64,000 nt of DNA from Ptychodera flava (taxonomy: Eukaryota > Hemichordata > Enteropneusta > Ptychoderidae). How positions within the stretch are numbered: position 1 is the stretch's first letter; every line of letters starts with the position of its first letter. The stretch covers positions 6,879,910 to 6,943,909 of the forward strand of contig NW_027248277.1 of NCBI RefSeq assembly GCF_041260155.1. The letters are read 5' to 3'. The translations under genes and the position numbers were made by a program. The notes under the pieces were generated by a model, which saw nothing but the letters and a program-made list of their open reading frames with translations, ran no database searches and had not been told where the DNA came from. Shown one piece after another: positions 11,158 through 23,151 of this stretch.

Positions 11158-14006
11158 GGTGCGTCGATTGTTTTCCTAATATATGGTGTGCCGTACATCC
11201 CTCTATAATATACATTTAAGGGATAGGGGTATGGGTAATGTTTTATGAAGCCACATAACTATCATATCTCTGAAACACTAACGCAGTTGTTTTTCCAACA
11301 AGATATGGCTTGATGGGGTAAACTCAAAAATTATGCAGTGACAATGCCTAAACTCAAAAGTTTGTGTCATTTTACTGACATTTACTTGTTAAAAGGAACA
11401 TAGAAAAATACTCTATAGGCATTAAATAGCACTAAAAAGTTAAAATGGTGGTTAATGAAAGACGTTTTACTCATTTCAATAACTCAAATTAGGGAAAGAA
11501 AGTTAACAGCTATAATATGTCAAAAATTATATATTCCAAACCCACAAACACTAAATTGGATTTCATAGTCGTCATGCTAAGTTGATATGACAGCAGCAAC
11601 AATCAATCCCTTTTCTTTAATTGTATCGCGAGAGATATATAAGCAATAAAGCACCACTTTGAAAGGATACCACACGGTTTCGACCGGTAAACAACATATA
11701 CGCACGAACTTCAGTCGTGTGTATAAGGAGTGAAATGGTCAAAACCGAGCTCGAGTGGTGTACCCAACTTATAGGGGTTGTTTATCGCTATATTATATCA
11801 GTATATTGAAACTTGTGATGAAAATAAAAACAATGTGAAAGAAACCCACTTTGGAGATAGGAATGACCAACTTTACGGTATATCGTAATAAATGCACAGT
11901 CAATTGACCGTCTGGGCAAATCAGAGCTCACTATTAATAGTGTTACTTTTAATACCACACGGGAACACGAGAGAATCTTTTATCGCTGAAAACCAATCAC
12001 CATTAATCCACAATATAGCTTCTCCATAATAAGATAAGATGGATCGACAACACTTTACCTTCCTTACCAGAAAACAAGAGATCATAACCAATTTTTCGAA
12101 ATTATTTTACAACGCAGAACACTATATACTCCCAATGAGGATTACATTTTCGACTGGGTACTAAAATTCAATAGCAAAATAATTCTGGAACTAAAACCGA
12201 AAAGCCAAATGTCATAGAACGCATTCAAATTACGCAACTAAATAGTAAACAGAAGGCGAACAAAACACTCTCTACACCAAGCAATAAGAAGACGAGACAA
12301 ACCTCAGAAAATGACTAAAAAGGCTTATATTCCCATTGGCACCTCAATGTTTAAAATGCCTTGTGAGTGAATCTATCATTAGTTTCTTATCATGGATGAC
12401 ATTTAACCAATGTTAGACCCTGACGTCTTGTGAAGCAAAGACCCTACAAACGGACGTTTTAGGGTCAATGCTTGAAGATACCATTCCCACCAGCATGATC
12501 GAATCAGAGAGACTAGATTGATCTAACTTTCGAGCTAGATCAGCCACCAGCAGCTGAGAAAAAATAAGTCAACATAATCATCAGAGTCAAGCGAGCTAGA
12601 CAACGGCTTCACACATACTCCACAGAGAGTACATTCTTACACAATTCACAAAAAGCGTTCAGAAGCTTCGTTAAAGGCATTGTTCGCGATCCAAGGGACG
12701 GGCATGGCTGGTTGCGTGGCAAATGCAAAATATTAGTCATGCTGAATCAAGATGTAATCAAGTAATAGCTTATTTATAGATTGGGAAAATCCTAATCCTG
12801 ATAGTAATGATGGAATATAAACTTTGTGAAAAGTTGAGACAATTTGCCACTTCTTTGATTTGTATGTTTTACATTCCATGTTGTACAGTACTGCCTGTAC
12901 TATACATGAACAGTCAATACATCCGGCAAGTATTCTGTGCTGTTTTTTATAGTTAGGTCCCCGTAGTCCGAGATAAGTCTTTCTATAGTGTCAACCATTC
13001 TCTTCGATTACTGTAATCTACTCCAATAAATTCCCATTTAACTCATTTGTATGATTACAGGGAAGCCTAAGCCTATCTCTTACAATCTAAGATTTGAGAT
13101 ATTTGACAACAACATGTATGCAATTTTCATATTTTTCATAGACCTAAATAACACTTAGAAGAAAGTCATACTCAATGTTTTGTCCAATTGAAAGTCAAAT
13201 TTTCACCGAAACAAGTAGAGGTGGCCATCTGTAAGCCAAACGAGAATTAATATTAGCAAAGATGGATATTAATTAAGCCTTTCCTATTTCCGATCCCAGT
13301 TACTCATACAACGGGGTATAAGCGAAAGCCAAGAGTATCGAATGTGTTGAAACCTAAGTGGCCCCTATTCAGTACCGGTACCACGTAGCCTACAGGTACA
13401 CCTTAAAGAATACTTACCAGGCCAAAATACCGAGTGTTGAATTCCTTCAAAAGTGGCAACACCTGGAAAGACACTGCGGCATCCAATTTATCACCCTGAT
13501 CTCTAACTATTTACTCTACACCCAATAAAGAACCGGGACTCAAGACAGTTGTACATCACAAACTTAAGAGAGCGATCGAAGACACTCGCTACACAGAACG
13601 CAGGATGGAAGGCTGCAAAGACGATTCTTCAAATAGGCAAAAAAGAGGCTAAAAACAACACAAACATTCACAGCAACGACGATAGGTCGGGTTTTCTTCC
13701 TGTACTACGGTATACAAAACCAAACCAAAGGGTCTTTCAAAGGCCACCGCACTTCCCTTAAAGCCCGGCTCGAAATGGACTGGGATCATGATTAGTGCCA
13801 AGTTTGGTTGGGCGTTTTGGGGCAAGGCTCTGCATGATGAGTCTCTTGGTAACGGTTGCGATCGTTCGCATTATCTGCGGATCTGTTTGCTCTCAGATCA
13901 CGCTCAGGCTCGGACTAATATAGATACGTACAGCCTTCGTTTCCAGGTTCATTTCAGTCATGCCATGGCAAATACTCGAAATAAAAAAGAAAGCAAACTA
14001 TCAAAA
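11158..14006. other. Loop region of the fold-back element
   Basis: Mostly unique sequence with no recognised gene. Near its start is a diverged relative of the arm repeat (GGGATAGGGGTATGGGTAATG, about 11220). An imperfect palindrome spans about 11625-11790 around a short hairpin at 11697-11724. Open frames at 13549-13761 and 13788-14012 show no domain. A missing exon of the host gene could lie here, but I could not find one. Confidence 0.4.
11697..11724. repeat. Short hairpin inside a longer imperfect palindrome
   Basis: TATACGCACGA pairs with TCGTGTGTATA around a short loop. Flanking sequence (ATACCACACGGTTTCGACC against GGTCAAAACCGAGCTCGAG) continues the imperfect pairing, suggesting a small nested palindromic element. 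Confidence 0.5.
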
Positions 14007-15471
14007 CTATAAGTCTCATGAAGATACACTCTTTTAATGTTTTTTACTTCTCTATTGCATTAAGTTCTTTAAAATGATATATAAATACCTTGTAAAAATT
14101 GTTTGGAGGAACATGAACTTAATTATTGGGTTTGAAATTAAGCAATATTACAATTTACGTTTCATGTCCGATATAAAATCTAATCGATGTTTGAATATCG
14201 ATTTATTCCCATCTAGTTGTATAGCAAAGGTAAGGGAATTATCTGGGCTTTCTAAGAATGTATTGTTTATGGTACTTTTTTGTTTTTGTTTCCGACTAGC
14301 GGTAAATATGTTACCCCTAACCCATTCCTATTTTACTACTGAGGGCGTGACAGCCCTTCACAAACAAGTCGTTACACTCTCACACACCATCAGTTAAATG
14401 GAAATAAGCAGATTATGACAGCTGAGAATACTAGCTAACAGAAAATCGTATTGGCTAAAATGCCTTAGAGGGGATGATTTCGATACCTGGCCAACGGACT
14501 AACTGTTTTGTGCATATTGTTCAAAAAATCACTTAAAATTGACACAAACTGAAAGGCATAAGCTTTGTAACTTTCAAATATGCAACTTTTCCCAATAAAA
14601 CTATACATGTTTAGAAAGGCCTATTTCAGAGCTTTCAAACAGTATAACAGTTATATGGTTTCATAATTCATGGTTCGAGGCAGAAAGGGAAACATTACCC
14701 CTACCCCATATGTTGTAATTTCGTTCTTAAAAAATCACTTAAAATCGACACAAACCGAAAGGTTTAAGCTTTGTAACTTTTAAATATGCAACTTTTCCCC
14801 ATAAATCTATATATTTTTAAAAAGGTCTGATGCAGCACTTTCAAAAAATGTAACATTTTTATGGTTTCATCATTCATGATTCGAAACAGAAAGGGAAACA
14901 TTACCCCTACCCCTTATGTTACACACGGATATATGGCATACCGCGTAATAAGAAAACAAGCTCATGCACCCACTAAATCTCAAGACACATACTTTTAATG
15001 ATGTTTTTCTTGTTTATTGCACTGAGTTCTTCCAAAAAATATATAAATACCTTATGAAAAATTGTTTGGAGGAACGGGAACTTAATTATTGGGTGTGAAA
15101 TTTAGCAAATTTTACGATTTACGGTCAATGGCCGATATAAAGTCTAATCGACGTTCGAATATTAATTTATCCCTATCAAGTTATATATCAATGAAAAGGC
15201 CATGATCTTGGCTTTCTAAAAATGTAACGTTTATAGTATTTTATTGTTTCTGTTTCCGTCGAGCGGTAAATACGTGACCCCTACCCCATTGTTGAAATCC
15301 AAGATGGCGGCCAAGATGGCGGCAAAGATGGCGCCAAATGAACCCCATGGGACACTATTTGATTTTGGGAACATCAAAATTCATTAAATATAGACCCTAA
15401 GGATTACAAAAATGTAGGTTAAAAAAATACATCCATGGGGTGCATGGGAACCCTACCTTCCGACCCGACTA
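14007..15471 (-). repeat. Right arm of the fold-back element
   Basis: Reverse complement of the left arm, with only two of the ~205 bp units (GGGGTAGGGG motifs, inverted, near 14700 and 14910). It ends in the mirrored GTCGGAAGG terminus at about 15455-15471. Confidence 0.85.
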
Positions 15472-15550
15472 TATTTTCTGTCGCATGTGGTTGCCTTAGG
15501 TATCACACATATGATGATGTTATACTACACATTTCATTAGTTATACATAC

Positions 15551-15632
15551 TTAGGTAATGCATCAACCAGAATTTCGTAGACGATTTCTTTTTCTTGAAA
15601 AAGAATCAATTGTGACTCAGGTTGTTCCGCAG
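15551..15632 (-). CDS. Second coding exon of the glycosyltransferase/NLR-like gene
   Basis: This 82 bp exon follows an AAAG acceptor and ends at a GTATGT donor. It encodes AEQPESQLILFQEKEIVYEI, then LVDALPK. It joins the glycosyltransferase exon in perfect phase (G plus CT gives Ala). It lies only about 80 bp from the end of the fold-back element, which therefore sits in the following intron. No domain is recognised. Confidence 0.6.
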
Positions 15633-15724
15633 CTTTAGATTAGAATGGAGCAGATACAATTTATTCTGTCCAATATATGCATTTGATATCGGTTACAGTA
15701 TCGCGCAATTTTATAGATCCTTAC

Positions 15725-16941
15725 CTTTCCCTTGTAATGCAGAAGACCGAAGATGCTTGATGAAACAGGATTTGAAATTCTCATGAGTTGCAGTGACTCC
15801 TGAGTTACTCTGCAATTTGCTCTTCAGAACTGTGATCGCTTGGCTGGCTTCCACACTTTTGAGCAACATTTTGTTAATTTGCTTTGATAAGTCACCATCA
15901 ACCGATGGGTCATACAAAAAATATTCTGCATCTGCCTTGAAATATTCCTCTAGGATTTCTGCAGTTGCAGTACGCTTTGACACCAACACGGGCAATCCAG
16001 CAGCTATGGCCTGCAATGCTTCCATACTGAATGTTCATCGGGTGGTATTACGAGGACATTACTTTGCTGTAGGTCTGTAATAGCTTGTTGCTGAGAGCTA
16101 TTGAGGGAGTGAGTGTTTGGTTCTATGGAGGAACACTTTAGGTTATTTTTCAGAAACTTTTTAGTGTCAGTGGGATCAACTTGTGATGAGATACGAACAA
16201 ACCACTTCGGGATATCCCCGTATACACTTTCCAATGCAACTACTGTTTGGCCTACTGCGGCAGATAGAAATTTGTACTTGTCGCATTTCACTTCTTTATC
16301 CGTAATTACTGATAATATTTGCTTTACGCTATCTGGTTCTGAGAGCTGCTGATCAACATTCAGGTCAAAGAAATCCTCCTCGGGTCTTGGAAGATATAGT
16401 AAATGGTTTATGTGAATCTCATTGCCTCTGTAGATTAAGTTGTATTCCTTGAATACAGCTGGTCCTACAGAGAAAACTGCTTCTGCTGCTTCAGCAAATT
16501 TCAAGTATTTCTGTCTCAAATCTGCTGATGGAATGTCATGATTTATCAACACAATATCTGCATCTTTGAAAAAAGCGATCTTTTAAAACAGCCGATATCA
16601 GAAATATGGAGATGACTGAATGTGTTCAACAATATATTCAACGTTTTGTAGTTCTAACAGAGTTGTAAAGAATGTTTCAGGGGATAGAATCCAGTCCGAC
16701 GTTGGTTTGTCATCTTTGAATATGTCAAGCACATGCTTATTAAAACATGGCAGTATCAGTTCAACTCCACAGTCAGCAGCATCTTTCTTTTCTTCTTCAG
16801 TTGCCTTCAAACAACACAGCAGATCTTCTTTTGTCTGTTTTGTGCTGCAAGGCTTGCAAGTTGACAGTTGAGAGCTGACACAGTGTCGCCGATACAGGAC
16901 CACCTTTCAGCCAGGAATATGGAAGTCATTTTAACTTTTAG
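15725..16941 (-). CDS. GT-B (GT4-like) glycosyltransferase domain exon, with frameshifts
   Basis: The exon runs from an acceptor (CTCTTACCAG) with the ATG at 16927-16929 to a GTAAGG donor. The N-terminal half begins MTSIFLAERWSCIGDTVSAL and carries ILPCFNK and FKDADIVLINHDIPSAD segments. The C-terminal half carries the nucleotide-sugar-binding signature of GT4 enzymes, EALQAIAAGLPVLVS followed by TAEILEEYF. Together these suggest a two-Rossmann GT-B fold, about 400 residues. The frame breaks near 16808 (one T missing), near 16570-16600 (one missing and one extra T) and near 16028 (one T missing). Each repair restores a motif. Glycosyltransferase group 1 domains fused to NLRs have, to my recollection, been reported in corals. 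The donor sugar and acceptor cannot be inferred, and a regulatory or degenerate role is possible. Confidence 0.75.
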
Positions 16942-17739
16942 CTGGTAAGAGAAAATGGTGAAATAGCAAAAAATTAGGACTATATTCAATTGATGTAAGG
17001 GTGACGGGAATTGATTGTTGAACACCACCTCATTTAGGTTACAAAGTTCTTGATCTTAGAAAGGACGGGTGATAATAGTCAAACTATAGTCAAACAAATT
17101 ACTATACGATTATTCGTTGACAGAAATATTAAGGGATAATCAACACTAAATAAAGAAGCGAAACCTCGACTACTCATAATCACCAAGAATCACGCCAAAA
17201 TAAACGCTCTGACGTCATGTCTTTTTTAAGCTTAGGGAAGCGAAAACAATGTGTCAACCACAGCATTACAAACACAAATTTCAAACTGCCGAGATAACCT
17301 TACGAATATATTTTGCATTTTCCATATTTTTTCTAGTATTCAAAGGTACTGACAGTGTAATACTTATTTCCCTCGCAATCTCTGTACTAGCTAAATTTGA
17401 AAAAGCAATATACCAGGAATTAGCAGGTTTTTTAGCTGGTCTTATACAATAGGCACAGCTATAAAAGTTCTATACCCGTATCAACACCTAACGTCGCAAT
17501 GATTTGTCTGGGTTGTTATGCGAGACTACAAATCTGTTGGAATGTTAATTGAATGCTATTAGCACTTACAAGACATCCATTTAAAAAAGGAAAATAAACT
17601 CACCTTTTAAAGCAGCAAAGAAGAAAATACTCCAAACTCGACCGTTGAAAGCCCCTTGAAACAAAATTAGTAATACATTAACCAGGTTTTTAACCACGCC
17701 ACCAACGTTTGGATTTTTTTTAAATCTGACTTCTTCGTT
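16942..17739. other. 5' flank of the minus-strand gene, no coding seen
   Basis: Apart from the CRE-like site no feature is supported. An open frame at 17249-17452 lacks recognisable content. Confidence 0.4.
17210..17217. promoter_or_regulatory. CRE-like palindrome TGACGTCA
   Basis: A perfect 8 bp CREB/ATF consensus about 270 bp upstream of the first found exon of the minus-strand glycosyltransferase/NLR-like gene. Its position suits a promoter element if a 5' UTR exon lies between. A chance match is possible. Confidence 0.25.
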
Positions 17740-20020
17740 TCGATAATGCCCGACTGTACTTTAATATATTGTAAATCCCCATGCTAGATACTCGTCGCCT
17801 GATAATTTGAAAACATTTTGTACTGTTTCGATATTGGGGAAATCAGAGACTGGAGTTTTCCGGCCAGAACTGTTATGAACAACCTGGCAACTATGTTTAA
17901 ATCTATTATACTAGGGTCTGAAAAGGTGTCCTAAAAACAACTTTGGAGCCTTATGTCTTATGTACATGTCAAAATTGCGATGCATTTCAGGAATTCGTAA
18001 AAACAGCGATAGCTTATGATATTGGTGATACGCATTAACACCGCCTTTTAGCCAAAGTCGGGTAAAAACGAAAGGAATGTGTTTCTCAACGTGTGCTAAA
18101 TTTCGGCCAATTATACTATTACTCTCGTTACAAATGTGTTTCAAATAGCAGTAGTTAGCACCTAACTAGTGATCGAGAAATGTAAATTTGGACCTCCGAA
18201 TGATTGTGCGATTGTTGATAATTTGCCAAGATGTACTAGCAGCTTGCATTTGCAATGTTGTAGTCCCTGAGATGAGTTTTGACGTTTGAAATAGTAGACA
18301 GACTTTTGTGATTTTGAATGAGAGTAGGGTGTGCGACGGTATTAGACAGTGGATTAAGTCTTTGTATATTCTTACTAAGTAACGAGTATTGACACCTCTT
18401 AGGTTGGTAGTAGTCAAATTAGTCGGAAACATTTATGTTGGTAGCAGCCGTAACACAAAAATCAAACGGGCGAGCGTGACCAACGTGTTGTCATGCAGAC
18501 TATGACAAGATCGAAGGTCACCGCATTATTTTTGGCAAACACAACAAATTGTAAAATACCTGTAAACATTTTGAACATTTTAAACACGGGACAAAAGCCT
18601 CACTTTCTGACTGGTGACGAGTAGCAATATTACGTCTTAGATGAGAAGATGGTCGGCATGTCTTTTGCATGACTACATAGCTCCATTTGATTAACTGCTG
18701 TTAGATTTTTGTGACGCATGCAGGTCGTCTGTCCGAATATGGGAGTGCTATCACTTGAGGAGAATGATAGTATGAGCTCTACGGATGTTCATTTTTGCCG
18801 TTGTGTTGTGGCCGCGGAACTTGGCCACCAGTTATCCGTATTGATAGATAATCTTCAAAATTCTAAGTGAAAACAAAGGAACGTCCTCCACAAAAGCAGA
18901 CGTTTTCTAAACATATCCCTTACAATAGGTAAACAAATATAAATTATTAGTGAAATCTAAATTAAATTTTTTGATCGTAAAACACCTATTCAACAAGCGA
19001 GCGCAGACGGACATAAAGTTACTTGGCAACTTCTCAGTAAATCAGACGGAGAATAATTGCATTGAAATCAATAAATTCAAATTGCTTTACTTCAATTTAG
19101 ACTACCTCATTCTTTGTAAGCATTAACATAGTTTTATATTTGTTGTGTCGTTACTGCTTTGAAAGACACAACTGAAGTAAAGACTGTTTGAAATCTGAGA
19201 TTTCAAATTCGTTACTGTAAAAAAAAGTTTTATATCGCAGAAAATGGATATTCAAAGGTACGTGAATTTTTTCACTCGGTACAAAGGTTTAAAACCTTAC
19301 AATATTTAGAAATCTACAATGCTCTTTTTTACGACGAGCGTATAAACATTCTGTAGTTGTTATAGAGATGTCGTTAGCAGTTTGCAGAGCTGTAAATCCT
19401 CAGTCAAGTTTGTAAAAAGCTGCAAATTTTCTCTTGATTTGCCACCTATTGTCATTTTTAAACGTATCAGCGAACTTTGTGGCTCTGTTAAAGCCTAAGC
19501 CGAATTCAGTTAAACTCCGGGAACTCAATCCCCGGGATCAATTTATGTGGGGTCGAGTTTGCGAGAGGAGTATCGAAGTACTGCAGCCTTTTGTTTTCTA
19601 TTGTAATTGTAATCTAGTAGGTAAGTTTCCTGGCAAGACAATCCGACTTGATCAATTATATATATCAAAGAGCTCGACAAACCATTATTCTGAGAAAGTA
19701 TGCTATTCGTAAATTCCTGAAAACATTTTTCTGAAATGTAAAATATTGAGGATGGTGAGCAACCTCAAGTATTGGTTTTTTTTGTTTGTTTTTTTTTGTT
19801 TTGAATAGCAAAATACAAGAGCTAGAATAAAAAGTTTATAAAGATTGACAACCCTAGAGAAATTTTCTTCCAAAAGCCGCACTTAAGTTGAACTCGACCA
19901 AATGGAGATCCGTAGACTTAAACATCGACAGCAAGAAGTAAATCAAACTTTTTAAATAAAATCTGAACTTTATGACGTAATTTTACCTTCTTCCATCGAG
20001 ATCTTGCTGAACATAAATAA
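17740..20020 (+). repeat. Segmental duplication, copy A (upstream part)
   Basis: Aligns by eye with 39200-41460 over its whole length, for example ACTCGTCGCCTGATAA and the AGCGAGCGCAGAC segment, with point differences and small indels. It contains the first coding exon of gene A, as copy B contains that of gene B. The match resumes at about 22775 after an insertion. Confidence 0.8.
19244..19257 (+). CDS. Gene A exon 1 (start codon exon)
   Basis: ATGGATATTCAAAG followed by a GTACGTG donor encodes M-D-I-Q and two bases of Arg. Phase 2 matches the exon at 22804, which begins with the completing G. The paralogous exon at 40689 differs at one codon (Gln to Glu). The very short first exon is supported by the same arrangement in gene E. 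Confidence 0.6.
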
Positions 20021-20120
20021 AAAATGAAACTGCTAACACACAGGGTTTTGGTAAAAAGTGGGGAGCATTGATTAGAGCTGTGCAACCACTCCCCACGAAC
20101 CTCCGGGTGTGAGGGTGGGA

Positions 20121-20265
20121 GAAACGAGAAAACACTACATAACTTGTGAATGCCAGCCTAACGGGCGACTGCAGGGGATACCCGGATGTATATTGCAGAG
20201 CGCCCTGATGCAGTATTCGAATAGTACGTAATTAACAGTTTTTAAAAGGGATCAAAACAGTGAAA
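20121..20265 (+). repeat. Direct repeat flanking the insertion, left copy
   Basis: About 145 bp from AAACGAGAAAACACTACA through AACAGTGAAATTA, recurring at about 22622-22772. It includes CAGGGGATACCCGGATGT. Together the two copies bracket about 2.4 kb that has no counterpart in copy B. A related head segment (GGGTTTTGGT, then AGTGGGGAGC) also repeats at 20043 and 20291. Confidence 0.7.
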
Positions 20266-20825
20266 TTACAACAATAAAACTGCTAACACACAGGGTTTTG
20301 GTGAAAAGTGGGGAGCTTTTATTGGAACTTTACAACCACTCCCCACGAACCTACCAAACTCACCAAAACCCTTGGCTGGAACACTCAACTTAAAGGAAAT
20401 CGGCGGAAATGTCTTTAGACATACTCTGCGTAACATGGAACCTATCAACAAGAGGTGTGGAAAGATAACGGCGGTAAGCATCGCTAGCCCTGTCGCCGTG
20501 CATACGCAGTAACTCTAACGGAACCTGGCAATGAAATGCGAATAAGCAGCCCCCCCCTCCCGAAACTGTTGCCTGAATAGTGGTTAGAGGAGAGGCCGGC
20601 AAGGGGGATGAGTTAGGACAACGCACCGCAGAAAACCCGGGCAGAAAGAGGGATAAGACTGCCAGGGGTCCCGTAAGGAACTGAAACTGCATGCAACGAG
20701 CTATCAGCTCGAGTAAACTGGCACATTTTTCTGTACGCAGACGGGGGACATAAAATGGATCCCGCAATACAAAAAATTGGTAAGGAAAGCGAGCGTTCTC
20801 CAAATCGTGCCGTTTTGCTGCATTT

Positions 20826-21052
20826 AAGGGAATCGTCCTTATTAATGGCCTGGGGGTCGGAGGAATCTGAGGGGGGGGGGTTCACTCAAAAAATCGAAAG
20901 CTACAAGGGGGGTTGCTCAAAAGTGGAGAATAAGAAGGGGGGCTACTCAATTTTGTTGACATGTATTGAAGCATTTAGTGGAGTTACGAATAAATACAAC
21001 AATAATAGTAAAGATATGTATATTCATACCCGGTATTTGTGCACACACACAC

Positions 21053-21103
<51 letters not shown>

Positions 21104-22077
21104 TTATATAGGTGGTTTCAAGTAGAAACTAAAATCTCATTACACTATGTGTTTCACGTTATTGTGATCTTTAGATGAGAATGATCAGCTATTCGACGTG
21201 GCAAGCCTGATGTTAGAGGCTAGTACTGAGTACATTTTTCAGTATTTCCTGATTAAAGATTGATATACTTGCCTGATCATTAATGAGAAACGTCTGCTTT
21301 CTATATTCTACATTGTATAGGTTACCGATAGAAGAAAATTTGTAAAGCAAGCTTATTCTGATTCTATAAAGTTTAAAACCAGTGGAATGCCTTGACAACA
21401 AACCCGTCTTTTATTGCAGGAAAATAATAATAAATAATAAATGTGAATAAATGTACGTCTGTCGCTATTTTTTCGTTTTCAAAAAATGTAATTGAAATCA
21501 GTGAACTGGAATGTAAGTTTTGGAATACTGTCTAAGATTTCTTTTCCTTTGAGTTTTTTATACGAAAAAAAATCTGAAAAAATACTCCCCAAGTGCCACC
21601 AAAAAACACCATTTTAATCTCTATTTTTCAAAAGCTCCAATGGCAGGAGGGGGTGCTCCTGACCCCCCCCCCCCCCCGCGACCGCTTGTGCGGTTGCTTG
21701 TGGTGCTTTCACACCACATCTTCCCCATCTTGAAAAAAATCCTACGGAATAAGTGCATGTCACCAGAGCACTAGATACAGACCTGTACATCATCCCCTGA
21801 CACAGCAATGGAACCTCTTTCCGACAAAGGCCTGTACCACAGGGTTTAATCAGGGCTGTACAGGGCCTGTCGCTGCAGCAACTCATTTTACTGTATTGAT
21901 ATTAACTTTCCCGGTTTTTTTTTGTTTTTTTGGGGGGGGGGGTTCACTCAAAATTTCTGTAGCAGAGAGGGGGGTTACTCAAACACGTCATGGTTGGCAG
22001 GGGGGTTACTCGAAATTTTGGAGTTTCGAAAGCAATTCCTCCGACCCCCAGGCCGGAAATAATGACGGCCCCCTAAC
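20826..22077. mobile_element. TIR element of the GGCCTGGGGGTCGGAGGAA family
   Basis: The left end (AAGGGAATCGTCC, then GGCCTGGGGGTCGGAGGAA) is mirrored by the right end (TTCCTCCGACCCCCAGGCC, then AATAATGACGGCCCCC). Inside both ends lie G-runs followed by TCACTCAAAA or TACTCAAA. No transposase is visible. Related ends occur alone at about 22493 and 32045-32130. Confidence 0.6.
21057..21101. repeat. (TA)n microsatellite
   Basis: Uninterrupted TA repeat following a short CA run. Confidence 0.95.
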
Positions 22078-22621
22078 ATCAACAATGAGGCAATGACTGA
22101 AAACTCGAAGAAGGCAATTAAGAAACAACTCCATGCACAGGTTTATCAAAGTGTAAGAATCGTGCAAACTGTAAAAGTAAGGTTGGTGTAATAGGAAGTT
22201 ACTTCTGTTTTGGAGGGCAAGTAAGTTCCTTCTTTAGAGCACGTAATGAAAGAGAAACAACAAAATCTGACAGTGGCTCTACATCGAACCTGTTATAAAG
22301 TGCAAAGCGTTTCAGGCTCGCTTTACAATTCAGCAAAGTTCCGTTAGACGTAACTGTACGGGATAGAAACTCGAAAAATATGCAAATAACATTGAAGTGC
22401 ATCAAAAGGCAAGGGTGGGAGGTGGAAATACAGGCAAAATATCATTATTATTTCAATTGCCTCTAAATGTCGAAATTGTTGATGTTAGGGAGCCGTCATT
22501 ATTTTCTCTCTGATGCTGCATTCGAGCTGACTCAATACACTGTTTTTGGGCTTCGTCACCTTTCTCCTGGCACCAGGCATGTTGAAATATGGTCGCTTCT
22601 TAAAATACTACAAGTTGAAGA

Positions 22622-22772
22622 AACGAGAAACGAGAAAACACTACACACTTGTGAATGTTAGCCAAACGGGCTACTGCAGGGGATACCCGGATGTGTATTG
22701 CAGAGCGCCCTCACGAAAAATTCGAAAAATACGTAATTAGCAGTTTTTAACAGGGGTCAAAAACAGTGAAAT
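22622..22772 (+). repeat. Direct repeat flanking the insertion, right copy
   Basis: Second copy of the 20121-20265 sequence, ending just before gene A exon 2. Confidence 0.7.
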
Positions 22773-22803
22773 TATTTTCTATTACCAAAACTTTTATTAT
22801 CAG

Positions 22804-22859
22804 GAGCTTTTTTGCATTGGTCGCTATCTGCTGTTGCACAGCACAATCTAGTGTCCAAG
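22804..22859 (+). CDS. Gene A exon 2 (signal peptide)
   Basis: This 56 bp exon lies between TTATTATCAG and GTAGGT and encodes SFFALVAICCCTAQSSVQ after the split Arg codon. With exon 1 it gives a short charged start, a hydrophobic core and a small-residue cleavage region, as expected of a secretory signal. Phase is 2 in, 1 out. The length equals that of the corresponding exons of genes B (41488) and E (58976). Confidence 0.75.
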
Positions 22860-23151
22860 GTAGGTATCGGTACCTATAATTGTGCAATTTGCATTTGGTT
22901 GTAGGATCTTTTAAACAATTTACTTTGATCTTGATGATGACAATAAAGACATCATAATGTAATCTTGGATTTGATTGAGACGATAACAGTGTCTTTTGAT
23001 AGCGATAAAAATGCACTCAAAATCTTCAAATTATTTGAACAAATGACATTATAGATATATTTATAAAGGTATTTATTTATTCATTTTTATTCTTTTTATG
23101 CTCTGTTTTGTTTTTTTATATCATTATGTAGTATAATACTCTACTTTACAG

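Larger units (their letters stand above)
8057..15471. mobile_element. Large fold-back (inverted-repeat) element
   Basis: The left end (TAGTC, then GTCGGAAGGTAGGG) is mirrored at the right end, and the two arms align as inverted complements: 8057-11157 against 14007-15471. The arms share GATGGCGGC-type triplet motifs, GGGGTAGGGGT motifs and several hundred bases of AT-rich sequence. The right arm is about 1.64 kb shorter, which matches eight units of the ~205 bp repeat present about ten times on the left and twice on the right. The central 2.85 kb (11158-14006) is mostly single copy. No transposase is recognised, so it would be non-autonomous. The flanks are compatible with a TA target duplication, which is too short to prove. 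It sits in an intron of the minus-strand NLR-like gene. Confidence 0.85.
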
